Assembly: GCA_037143735.1 (NCBI GenBank)
Contig: JBAWYD010000091.1
Coordinates: 1-8,698 of the forward strand
Direction of reading: 5' to 3'
Length of the DNA stretch: 8,698 bases
DNA from: JAPLJQ01 sp037143735
GTDB taxonomy: Bacteria > Desulfobacterota > Syntrophia > Syntrophales > UBA2185
Shown: piece after piece, positions 1-5,356 of the stretch
Layout: every line of letters begins with the position of its first letter
Position numbering within the stretch: the first letter of the stretch is position 1
Made by a program: the position numbers and the translations under genes
The notes under the pieces: generated by a model
What the model saw: only the letters and a program-made list of their open reading frames with translations
Told to the model about the DNA's origin: nothing
Database searches by the model: none

Positions 1-55
1 CCTTGAATTTTGGGTCTTTCATCCAATCGGCAACCATTTCATCGTGTGTTTTCAT
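1..55 (-). CDS. Antitoxin of HigBA-like module (5' end only)
   Basis: Only the first 18 codons lie in the window; the gene runs off the left edge. The reading begins MKTHDEMVADWMKDPKFK, the usual opening of small HTH antitoxins paired with Gp49/HigB-like toxins. A good Shine-Dalgarno, GGAGGT at 66-61, lies 5 nt before the ATG at 55. The start overlaps the last 17 nt of the toxin gene, which fits the toxin-first order of higBA loci and implies co-translation. By family knowledge the protein would bind and neutralise the toxin and repress the shared promoter. The HTH part is outside the window, so the class is inferred from the start sequence and the partner. Confidence 0.7.
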   Translation of the reverse strand, partial: MKTHDEMVADWMKDPKFK

Positions 56-374
56 GATGTACCTCCAACAATCGCTTCCTGCCCGTTTCCAGTTCGTGAA
101 GCGGCGTTTTGTCCGTCTTTTTAATAAAGACATGAAGGATAACGATTCTTCGCCCCTTGACTGTACAGTAAAAAGCGCGTCCGATCCCTTCCCTGCCGAT
201 GGCCCGAATCTCGAACAGCCCCTCTCCCAAGGAACGGGTCATGGGCATTCCCAAGTTGGGTCCATGGATTTTCATCCGTTCGGTGATCCTGGCATAGAAA
301 GCGCGAATGCCGAGCGGCCAGTCATCAACGGCCGATCGCACTTTCTCGCTGTAATACTCGATCGTCCATGTCAT
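39..374 (-). CDS. HigB/RelE-like toxin, phage Gp49-like family
   Basis: A 111-residue protein, a normal length for the Gp49-like/HigB family (PF05973 type), whose known members are ribosome-dependent mRNA interferases in the cytoplasm. The diagnostic core is visible: GLFEIRAIGREGIGRAFY at residues 52-69, then a hydrophobic strand and HVFIKKTDKTP at 81-91. The basic residues in this part are the likely RNA-contacting surface. I chose the ATG at 374 because the protein then starts MTWTIEYYS, as relatives do. The upstream in-frame TTG at 410 falls inside the -35 box. No Shine-Dalgarno precedes the ATG, and the predicted transcript start is almost at the AUG, so the message may be leaderless. The antitoxin gene overlaps its 3' end. 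Confidence 0.88.
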   Translation of the reverse strand: MTWTIEYYSEKVRSAVDDWPLGIRAFYARITERMKIHGPNLGMPMTRSLGEGLFEIRAIGREGIGRAFYCTVKGRRIVILHVFIKKTDKTPLHELETGRKRLLEVHHENTR

Positions 375-381
375 GGCTGAC

Positions 382-410
382 AACCTAACAAATATGTTAA
401 GACGTGTCAA
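382..410 (-). promoter_or_regulatory. Promoter of the HigBA-like module with operator palindrome
   Basis: On the minus strand TTGACA (410-405), a 17-nt spacer and TAGGTT (387-382) form a sigma70-like promoter with a perfect -35 and a weak -10. Within the spacer, TAACA-AATA-TGTTA (386-399) is a perfect 5-bp inverted repeat, a plausible operator for autoregulation by the HTH antitoxin. Transcription would start near 375, essentially at the toxin ATG (374). Confidence 0.55.
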
Positions 411-779
411 GCTGAAGTTCCCATTGTAAAGGATTCACAGCTAACGCCCTTGGCCTGCCCGTCATCTTGAGTCCCTCGGCGGAGGGGCGGCGGTGTTGCA
501 CATGGACGAGCTCGACATGGTCATGGCAGTTCGCGTAGGGAGTGAACATGCTCTCTTTCCAAGAGATGTGCTTGTATAACAGCCTTCATTAATGCGCAAG
601 TGTGACAAATGAAAAGATGAAATGTGCCGGTTATTGGCACCGCCTACAAAGCAGCATCGATATCGCACCCCATATTTTGTGGCCAATCTCCCATTGACAC
701 ACAAAAGCCTTCTTCATATGCACCCACTGCCAAAAAGCAAGTTCTTATCAATCCGAGACTGTCGTACCTGTCGAATTCC
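411..779. other. Intergenic stretch without a convincing gene
   Basis: These 369 bases hold only short open frames (462-704 minus, 624-812 plus). Their translations are of low complexity or Cys/Ser/Arg-rich and resemble no family I know, and they lack good ribosome binding sites. The part near 470-560 is GC-richer than its surroundings and could be a decayed gene, but I cannot assign it. Confidence 0.5.
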
Positions 780-1133
780 TTAATCGCCTTTTGCAGTTTT
801 CCGGTTTTGTAGCGCGTTGATTCCCTTGATCAGATCCAAGAACAATTGAAGAAATTCCGGTCGACATTTTTGGAGTTCTTTCATGATCATGACACTTGAT
901 TTGTCGGGAGTCTGCTGGGACGGAGCAAGGTCAAACAACTCATTGATGCCGACACCCAACCCTTCCGCGATTCTGGATAATGTGCCGATGGACCAATTCT
1001 TTTCGCCGCGTTCGATGGCGCCGATATACGTGTAATGCATGCCCGCCTTCCAGGCCAACCCCTCCTGTGACAAGCCCATTTCCTTCCTGAGCCTGCGAAT
1101 CTGATCACCGATCAAACGCTTAATTTCCGCCAC
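780..1133 (-). CDS. XRE-family HTH transcriptional regulator
   Basis: A 117-residue protein with a Cro/C1-type helix-turn-helix at about residues 5-67. IGDQIRRLRKEMGLSQEGLAWKAG is followed by the recognition region YIGAIERGEKNWSIGTLSRIAEGLGV and the usual NELF end. The C-terminal 50 residues (about 68-117) form a short, probably helical tail rich in Leu and Lys, possibly for dimerisation. This size and layout fit restriction-modification controller proteins and small orphan repressors; no adjacent restriction gene is seen. The start is GTG at 1133, supported by AAGGAG (1146-1141) 7 nt upstream. It is divergent from the methyltransferase gene and may control both itself and that gene through the 141-bp intergenic region (inference). 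Confidence 0.9.
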   Translation of the reverse strand: MAEIKRLIGDQIRRLRKEMGLSQEGLAWKAGMHYTYIGAIERGEKNWSIGTLSRIAEGLGVGINELFDLAPSQQTPDKSSVMIMKELQKCRPEFLQLFLDLIKGINALQNRKTAKGD

Positions 1134-1177
1134 AAAATCTCTCCTTTTGCTGCATGTATAAGCAAAAAGAAGAACGG

Positions 1178-1189
1178 GGTCTACAGACC
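1178..1189. promoter_or_regulatory. Candidate operator palindrome GGTCT-AC-AGACC
   Basis: A perfect 5-bp inverted repeat with a 2-nt centre lies 45 bp upstream of the XRE gene start, between the two divergent genes. Small Cro/C1-type regulators usually bind such short palindromes in their own promoter. Binding here is inference only. Confidence 0.3.
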
Positions 1190-1208
1190 AACAGATAGTA
1201 TTATCGTG

Positions 1209-1237
1209 TTGTAATTAATTCTTATATATAGTATATA
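1209..1237 (+). promoter_or_regulatory. Sigma70-like promoter of the methyltransferase operon
   Basis: TTGTAA (1209-1214), a 17-nt AT-rich spacer and TATATA (1232-1237) form a good match. They lie 37 bp before the chosen GTG start at 1275. The region is markedly AT-rich compared with the flanking genes. Confidence 0.45.
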
Positions 1238-1274
1238 GCGCGACATCATCAGACAGATATAGGGGGTGTCATCC

Positions 1275-2276
1275 GTGCAGAGATACCAGGCGAAAACGGA
1301 ATTCGGCGAAGTTCCGGTTCATGTTCTCCACCCGGGTGCCTTCGGCGGGGAATACCAGAAGCGGAGTTTGGCCTATATCGGGTTCCTGTGGTTCACCGGG
1401 ATCTATTCCTGCGCGATGAACGTTTCGCAGGCCCTCTTCAGAAAAAACCTCAACGGCAAGCGTAAAGTACCCTTGGGCAGGGTGCTCTGGGAGATGGGGC
1501 GCGATTCGAGCCATGTTTCATGCTGTTTCTGTGACCGTTTCAGCCGGCATAACAAGCGTGCCAAATGGGGCGCTGCCGGCTGGCAGTCGTTGGATCTCTT
1601 CTACAATTACCATGAAAAAACCAAGCCCCTACTGAAAAACGACTTGGAAGGGCTGCTGACCCGTTTCTGGATCGAACGGATGGAGAACCGTCAAGCCGTG
1701 ACCAACCGTCTGAAGATTGTGGTGAATCTGCTGGTCGAGACCTATGGCAATTTTACCGGAGCGCCGGAGATCCGACTGCTGTCCGTCGCTTCCGGCTCTG
1801 CCCAGGCGGTCATCATGTCGATGCAGAGAAACCCGGATTTGAACGTGCGAGCCTTTTTGATTGATTCCGACGCGGGAGCCATCGCTGAGGCTAAGCGGCT
1901 GGTGAATGACGCTGGCCTTGACGCCCGGTTTTCTTTTCTGCAGGCGACGACAAAGGCGCTGGAGGAGGTTGCCGCCACATTCAAACCCCATATCATCGAG
2001 ATGGTGGGCTTCCTGGATTACCGTCCCAAGGAGAAGGCCGTCCTCCTGATAGATCGAATTAGAAACCACCTTACCGAGGAGGGTGTTTTCATTACCTGCA
2101 ACATCCGCAAGAACCGGGAAAAGATATTCCTGGACTGGCTCCTGCTGTGGCCCATGATCTACCGCAACGAGGCGGAACTCGCGGAACTGCTCCTGCGCGG
2201 CGGTTTCAGTCAGGACAATATCCGACTGATCTATGAACCCTTCAAGATCCACGGCATCGCAGTGTGCAGGAAATGA
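1275..2276 (+). CDS. Putative class I SAM-dependent methyltransferase
   Basis: A 333-residue protein. The C-terminal half looks like a Rossmann-type methyltransferase. It has motif I LLSVASGSA at residues 168-176, followed by a helix, and then an acidic strand end AFLIDSD at 193-199 that would bind the SAM ribose. A later strand, GVFITCNIR, lies at 270-278. The N-terminal 160 residues are unlike a standard methyltransferase; they hold an aromatic stretch (about 33-48) and a CCFC cluster (83-86). The layout recalls the 'putative methyltransferase' family Methyltransf_20, but this is from memory and the substrate is unknown. An in-frame GTG at 1266 would make 336 residues. I prefer GTG 1275 because AGGGGG (1261-1266) is then 8 nt upstream; at 1266 it would abut the start. 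The next gene follows after 23 bp on the same strand. Confidence 0.65.
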   Translation: MQRYQAKTEFGEVPVHVLHPGAFGGEYQKRSLAYIGFLWFTGIYSCAMNVSQALFRKNLNGKRKVPLGRVLWEMGRDSSHVSCCFCDRFSRHNKRAKWGAAGWQSLDLFYNYHEKTKPLLKNDLEGLLTRFWIERMENRQAVTNRLKIVVNLLVETYGNFTGAPEIRLLSVASGSAQAVIMSMQRNPDLNVRAFLIDSDAGAIAEAKRLVNDAGLDARFSFLQATTKALEEVAATFKPHIIEMVGFLDYRPKEKAVLLIDRIRNHLTEEGVFITCNIRKNREKIFLDWLLLWPMIYRNEAELAELLLRGGFSQDNIRLIYEPFKIHGIAVCRK

Positions 2277-2299
2277 ATGAAGGATAGAAAGTACATCCG

Positions 2300-2788
2300 A
2301 TGAGTATAACCGCAGACGTAATCACCGCCTTGGCAACCGCGGCTCTCGCCGTCGGAAATTTTATCGTTATCGTGCTGATATTTAAACAGATCAAAGTGCA
2401 GAACAAGGCCCATGTGTGGGCCCTTCTGAACCAAGCGGAGCGCGACTTTGAAGAACTGAATAAACTAATGCTCACGGATTCTGATTTTCGCCATGCATAC
2501 AGAGAGGGCGAAGACGACGATTACGCCAAAAAGTATGTTTTTTATGAACTGTACTATGGATACCTTGAAAGGACATATTCATTTCTCCACTCCGAGATCA
2601 ATCCTTACCGTAATGAAAAAATTATCAAGGACTACTGGAACCTCTTGAAGCCGACTGTCAAATGGCTCCTGGAAGAGCCCATGTTTCGTGAAGTGCACAA
2701 ATATGCAGGGGAAAGGAAGGAATTTGAAAGTGATTTCATATCCGAGGTCACGAAAATAGCCAACGCTTCAGGGATTAAATTAGAGTAA
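2300..2788 (+). CDS. Small membrane-anchored protein (DUF4760-like layout)
   Basis: A 162-residue protein with a single hydrophobic segment at about residues 7-28, followed by a charged cytoplasmic-type helical region rich in Glu, Lys, Tyr and Trp. No catalytic motif is evident. One N-terminal membrane helix followed by about 130 soluble helical residues resembles proteins annotated DUF4760, but I cannot confirm membership. It begins 23 bp after the methyltransferase stop and lacks its own clear promoter, so the two are probably one transcript. Its Shine-Dalgarno is weak. Function unknown. Confidence 0.75.
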   Translation: MSITADVITALATAALAVGNFIVIVLIFKQIKVQNKAHVWALLNQAERDFEELNKLMLTDSDFRHAYREGEDDDYAKKYVFYELYYGYLERTYSFLHSEINPYRNEKIIKDYWNLLKPTVKWLLEEPMFREVHKYAGERKEFESDFISEVTKIANASGIKLE

Positions 2789-2807
2789 GCTTAAAGACCT
2801 GCTTTCA

Positions 2808-2880
2808 ATGGCGGCGGCTTAAAATCACAGCATCTTGAATACGCCTTTGGCGGGCGCTAAATCTGAAGCAGCGCCGCCAT
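2808..2880. repeat. 73-bp element bounded by a GC-rich inverted repeat
   Basis: ATGGCGGCGGCT (2808-2819) pairs with AGCGCCGCCAT (2870-2880), allowing one bulged base; the outer 8 bp are perfect. The interior holds a second hairpin, CGCC-TTT-GGCG (2842-2852). It lies between the convergent ends of the plus-strand methyltransferase operon and the minus-strand nitrilase operon. It could be a REP/MITE-like repeat or a bidirectional terminator; there is no T-run to make a classical terminator. Confidence 0.5.
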
Positions 2881-2936
2881 ATGCAACTACGGGAAAGAAA
2901 AATATTTAAAGAAATCGGCCACGGCCTGGCCAAACA

Positions 2937-3320
2937 TTACGACACGCGCCCAAAACCCCACGAGAAAGACTGCTTGAATATCTCGTGCCCCCCTACCCGC
3001 ACGCCCTGGAACATGGTCTGCGCCATACCCGTTCCACCGGTGATGCGGGCAACGTCAATCATCAACTCGGCATCGGCAATCAGCCTGTCCACATCCTCGC
3101 CGGGGTATCCCGCCCAGTACTTCAAATCGTGAATAAAACACGCCGGGTACAGACATTTACCGCCCCATGAATCAACCCACAGGGAACATCCGTCGCTCTT
3201 GAACGGTCTTGGCGGCGGGTCTTTCTCAATTTTCACCCAGAGGTCCTTCAGGCCGTACTCCTCACAGATTTCCCTGATCCTGGAGAGCGGCGCCTCTTCC
3301 CCTTTTTTCGGTAATTCCAT
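2937..3320 (-). CDS. Phospholipase A2-like small protein
   Basis: A 127-residue protein. Residues 43-68 carry DGCS, then PACFIHDLKYW. This matches the prokaryotic/fungal phospholipase A2 active-site pattern, in which a Cys precedes the catalytic His-Asp pair (here C61, H64, D65) with an aromatic four residues after the His (Y68). The C-terminal VRVGG...WGFGR block (108-124) occurs in a set of short bacterial hypothetical proteins with the same HD motif that I recall. No signal peptide is visible, unlike secreted PLA2s, so it is probably cytoplasmic or delivered otherwise. I chose ATG 3320 because a G-rich Shine-Dalgarno (3330-3325) precedes it; a longer reading from 3380 translates an inserted palindrome. 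The nitrilase stop is 1 nt before this start, so the two are translationally coupled. Confidence 0.65.
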   Translation of the reverse strand: MELPKKGEEAPLSRIREICEEYGLKDLWVKIEKDPPPRPFKSDGCSLWVDSWGGKCLYPACFIHDLKYWAGYPGEDVDRLIADAELMIDVARITGGTGMAQTMFQGVRVGGHEIFKQSFSWGFGRVS

Positions 3321-3321
3321 T

Positions 3322-4173
3322 TTATCCCCCTTCCCGACTGCCTGTAGAGACGCACGGCCGTGCGTCTCTACCCAGATCATAAAGATCCGGCCTGCGGTCT
3401 TTAAGTACCCTCATCCTGCCGCGGATTTCATCAACGCGGTCGAGATCGATGGTCGCGGTAAGCAGGGACTCTTCCGTTTCGCCTGCCTCAAGAATTGTTT
3501 CGCCCCAGGGATCAATAATGACTGAGCTTCCGAAGTAGGTTGCTACGCCGTCCGGCCCGAAATCTTCACTTCCCACCTGGTTGGTTCCTATCATATACAT
3601 CTGGTTTTCTATGGCCCGGGCGCGCACAAGGATTTTCCAGTGCTGCAATCTCGGATAGGGAAAGGCCATGGGCGACAAAACAATTTTTGCACCCTTCAGG
3701 GCATAGGTTCGAAAAAGCTCAGGGAAGCGAATGTCATAACAAATGGATAAGCCGGTCGGCCCCCAGGGGGTATCGGCAACGCACAGCGATCGGCCCGCCG
3801 CCATATGTTCATCCTCGTGCATGAAACTGAAGAGGTGGGTTTTTCGATATATTCCGGCCGGCAGTCCTTCCGGGTTGAACAGGATGGATGTGTTGGAAAT
3901 CCTGCCTTCCTCGTTCAGGGCAAGCGTTGAGCCGTTGATCCAGATACGGTAACGTTTTGCCATCCCGGCGATGCGATCGATGATCTTTTCGTGTTCCGGG
4001 GCCATCCGTTTGTTGGCGGCCCAGTTGAAGCCTGTAGTCCACATCTCCGGGAAACAGATCAAGCCACTTCCTCTTTTCGCCGCTTCGGCAATCAGGGCTT
4101 CACCTTTCTCAAGGTTTTTCTCCGGCGCTGAAATGGAAACATCCATCTGCGCAATGGATACGGTTAATTTCAT
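3322..4173 (-). CDS. Carbon-nitrogen hydrolase (nitrilase superfamily amidase)
   Basis: A 283-residue cytoplasmic hydrolase with the full Glu-Lys-Cys triad: E43 in CFPEMWTTGF, K111 in YRKTHLFSF, and C145 in GLSICYDIRFPELFR. The conserved RARAIENQMY (184-193), NQVG and GSSVIIDPWGE (215-225) segments follow. The substrate is probably a small amide. The sequence resembles omega-amidase/MtnU-type members, but the specificity cannot be read from sequence. I chose ATG 4173 because AGGAG lies 7 nt upstream and the protein then opens MKLTVSIAQMDV, as relatives do. The natural end would be about DRRPDLYDL (residue 267). Residues 268-276 are encoded by a perfect palindromic repeat, and the frame then runs to the TAA at 3324-3322. 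The active site is intact, so the enzyme is probably functional. Confidence 0.92.
   Translation of the reverse strand: MKLTVSIAQMDVSISAPEKNLEKGEALIAEAAKRGSGLICFPEMWTTGFNWAANKRMAPEHEKIIDRIAGMAKRYRIWINGSTLALNEEGRISNTSILFNPEGLPAGIYRKTHLFSFMHEDEHMAAGRSLCVADTPWGPTGLSICYDIRFPELFRTYALKGAKIVLSPMAFPYPRLQHWKILVRARAIENQMYMIGTNQVGSEDFGPDGVATYFGSSVIIDPWGETILEAGETEESLLTATIDLDRVDEIRGRMRVLKDRRPDLYDLGRDARPCVSTGSREGG
3344..3371. repeat. Perfect 28-bp palindromic interspersed repeat
   Basis: GTAGAGACGCACGG is followed immediately by its exact reverse complement, ending at 3371, with no loop. This GTAGAGAC...GTCTCTAC palindrome type is a well-known dispersed repeat in several bacterial phyla. Here it lies inside the 3' end of the nitrilase reading frame, where it encodes roughly GRDARPCVST, and just upstream of the PLA2-like start. 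Confidence 0.85.
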
Positions 4174-4272
4174 CTGGAATCTCCTCTCTGCCTGTTGAAA
4201 CACACTGAAATCATGTCACTTTTGAAAGTTTTAGGGCGATAAATCCATGTAACCGCCCACTTGGTACAGTGC

Positions 4273-4599
4273 TCAGCTATCTTTGATGGGGCGTCTATCC
4301 TTGTGATCCTTGAGTTTTTTCAAAATTTTTTCACTATTTTTTCTGTGTGTCATGGCCAGGATAATGACTTCCCCTGGTAAAATTCGATAGTATGCTCGAT
4401 AATCACCGCTTCTCAAGCGGTATAGCGGGGGATTATAACCGGTTAGCTTTTTTAGCCTGCTTTTTCCAAAGGGTAGTGGATTTGGTTCCGGATAAGATTT
4501 TATGTCTTTGACGAGTTGAAGGGAGATGTCGCTTTCGAGCCTTTCGATATCGCGCTCTGCGGAGGGGCTGAATATGATCTTATGCCTTTTGGGGTCCAC
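4273..4599 (-). CDS. RelE/ParE-superfamily toxin
   Basis: A 108-residue basic protein with the family order. KIIFSPSAERDIERL (7-21) is the N-terminal strand and helix. A second helix then leads to KSRLKKLTGYNPPLYRLRSGDYRAYYRI (46-73), and a final strand VIILAMTHRKNSEKI (78-92). The paired RLRSGDYRAYYRI and HRK features are typical of RelE-type mRNA interferases and of ParE-type relatives; which activity applies is not decided here. The start is GTG at 4599, overlapping the antitoxin's last 20 nt. A weak Shine-Dalgarno suggests translational coupling, which keeps toxin below antitoxin. Confidence 0.88.
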   Translation of the reverse strand: MDPKRHKIIFSPSAERDIERLESDISLQLVKDIKSYPEPNPLPFGKSRLKKLTGYNPPLYRLRSGDYRAYYRILPGEVIILAMTHRKNSEKILKKLKDHKDRRPIKDS

Positions 4600-4855
4600 G
4601 GCGCTTTTCCAGTTTTTTGATCAAATCGTCGGCGCTGATGCCCCCCCGCCCCTCATATTCGGCGAAAGCCTCTGCAATCCTGGATTGAAAGGCAGGATCA
4701 TTTTCGATCAGGTAGTCCTCCAGATCTTCCTCGGTAATGTGGTGAAGGACGGCCATGGGTTTTCCGTAAGCAGTAATGATGATATCGCCTTCTTTGGACT
4801 GCATCAGAATGTCCATGGTCTTGTGCTTCAGTTCTTTTATTCCCGCAAAGCGCAT
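4580..4855 (-). CDS. Phd/YefM-family antitoxin
   Basis: A 91-residue protein with the Phd/YefM DNA-binding fold in its first 55 residues: MRFAGIKELKHKTMDILMQ, then GDIIITAYGKPMAVLHHI (23-40). The acidic, helical C-terminus (about 41-91, EEDLEDYLIENDPAFQ and onward) is the usual toxin-wrapping segment. A strong GAGGAG (4866-4861) precedes the ATG at 4855 by 5 nt. It is the first gene of the module and overlaps the toxin gene. By family knowledge it neutralises the toxin and, with it, represses the shared promoter; a matching palindrome lies just upstream. Confidence 0.88.
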   Translation of the reverse strand: MRFAGIKELKHKTMDILMQSKEGDIIITAYGKPMAVLHHITEEDLEDYLIENDPAFQSRIAEAFAEYEGRGGISADDLIKKLEKRRGPQKA

Positions 4856-4871
4856 AACATTCTCCTCAAAT

Positions 4872-4893
4872 AAGTTGCACTAATGTGTAACTT
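4872..4893. promoter_or_regulatory. Operator-like palindrome of the Phd/YefM-RelE module
   Basis: On the minus strand, AAGTT-A-CAC-ATTA-GTG-C-AACTT is an inverted repeat with one mismatch per arm. It overlaps the predicted -10 box and lies 17 bp upstream of the antitoxin ATG, where the autorepressing antitoxin complex would be expected to bind. Confidence 0.55.
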
Positions 4894-4912
4894 TTCGTGG
4901 GTGGCCTGTCAA
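4884..4912 (-). promoter_or_regulatory. Sigma70 promoter of the Phd/YefM-RelE module
   Basis: Minus strand: TTGACA (4912-4907, perfect -35), a 17-nt spacer, and TACACA (4889-4884) as a moderate -10. Predicted transcription starts near 4877, leaving a short leader that contains the strong GAGGAG of the antitoxin. Confidence 0.55.
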
Positions 4913-5137
4913 GAAGATATTTCGTCAGGGATTCCCTGTGTGGCCGCGATTTCTTTGCAATCGTCATATTCCAGCGATATATTCCTGGCCTCCTGGCTGG
5001 TTTGCGAACCGCTGATAAAAAACATTCGTTGGATTTTTCTGAGTTTTTAGTACTTCTCAATTGGAATGTGCAATTTTGAAAGGGTGTTTTTTCAGGTGAT
5101 CGGGGGTGTTTGTAGCTTCCTCCTACCATGAATTCGT
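4913..5137. other. Gene-free stretch; possible IS21-type end remnant at its right
   Basis: I see no believable gene here; the short minus-strand frame over 4866-5129 has no recognisable content. Around 5064-5111 the sequence contains ATTTTGAAAGGGTGTTTTTTCAGG and then GATCGGGGGTGTTT. The octamer GGGTGTTT occurs twice, at 5082-5089 and 5104-5111, 22 bp apart. Repeats of this style occur near the termini of IS21-family elements, so this may be a leftover end. The assignment is from memory and weak. Confidence 0.3.
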
Positions 5138-5148
5138 ATAGAATGATG

Positions 5149-5154
5149 TATAAT
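5149..5154 (+). promoter_or_regulatory. Perfect TATAAT -10 box of the IS110 left end
   Basis: TATAAT lies 7 bp upstream of the expected RNA start (about 5161), where the first stem of the candidate bridge RNA begins. In the integrated element no good -35 hexamer lies 17 bp upstream (CCATGA at 5126-5131). A promoter completed only by the circular right-end/left-end junction is therefore likely, as described for IS110 elements. Confidence 0.5.
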
Positions 5155-5159
5155 AGGCT

Positions 5160-5330
5160 CGTGCTGAATAGGTATTGTTCATGGGAAGGCAGGAGGACTC
5201 AGTTCTTCCTGGGCGATAGAGCCCTCACTTCAGTATGTCCCAAGCCTCTATGAACCATAATCGGTTGGTTGGATCATTGAATCCTTGTCACGCTGGAGGA
5301 TTGGTCTGGAGGCTTACGGCACCTGCTTTT
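5160..5330 (+). ncRNA. Candidate IS110 bridge RNA
   Basis: Two consecutive stem-loops are seen by eye. The first stem, 5160-5168 with 5229-5237 (CGTGCTGAA/TTCAGTATG), has 9 bp including two G-U pairs. It encloses 60 nt with a strong inner hairpin, AGGAGGA-ctcagt-TCTTCCT (5191-5210). The second stem, 5242-5250 with 5307-5315 (AAGCCTCTA/TGGAGGCTT), has 9 bp including one G-U pair and encloses 56 nt. They would correspond to the target-binding and donor-binding loops of the IS621 bridge RNA, in that order and of similar total length (about 160-170 nt). A T-run at 5327-5330 could mark the end. Expression and guide function are inference. Confidence 0.55.
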
Positions 5331-5356
5331 CCCCTCTTCTGATTGGAGGTGATGCG

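Noticed and set aside
375..410. TTG start at 410 for the HigB-like toxin
   Set aside because: The TTG is part of a perfect TTGACA -35 box, and family members begin at the MTWTIEYYS position.
462..704. Minus-strand 80-codon open frame
   Set aside because: Cys/Ser/Thr/Arg-rich translation without family resemblance or ribosome binding site; looks like a chance frame.
624..812. Plus-strand 62-codon open frame
   Set aside because: No recognisable content and it overlaps the 3' end of the XRE gene on the other strand.
3321..3380. Longer start of the PLA2-like protein
   Set aside because: The added residues are translated from the inserted palindrome; the ATG at 3320 has its own G-rich ribosome binding site.
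4234..4258. GGGCG...CGCCC hairpin as terminator after the RelE-type toxin
   Set aside because: The stem is only 5 bp with a 15-nt loop and no T-run follows on the minus strand.
4866..5129. Minus-strand 87-codon open frame upstream of the antitoxin
   Set aside because: No family resemblance; it covers the promoter and operator of the toxin-antitoxin module.
5285..5356. N-terminal extension of the IS110 recombinase by 24 residues
   Set aside because: The extension translates the 3' part of the candidate bridge RNA, while an ideal GGAGGTGA sits just before ATG 5357, where the conserved protein begins.
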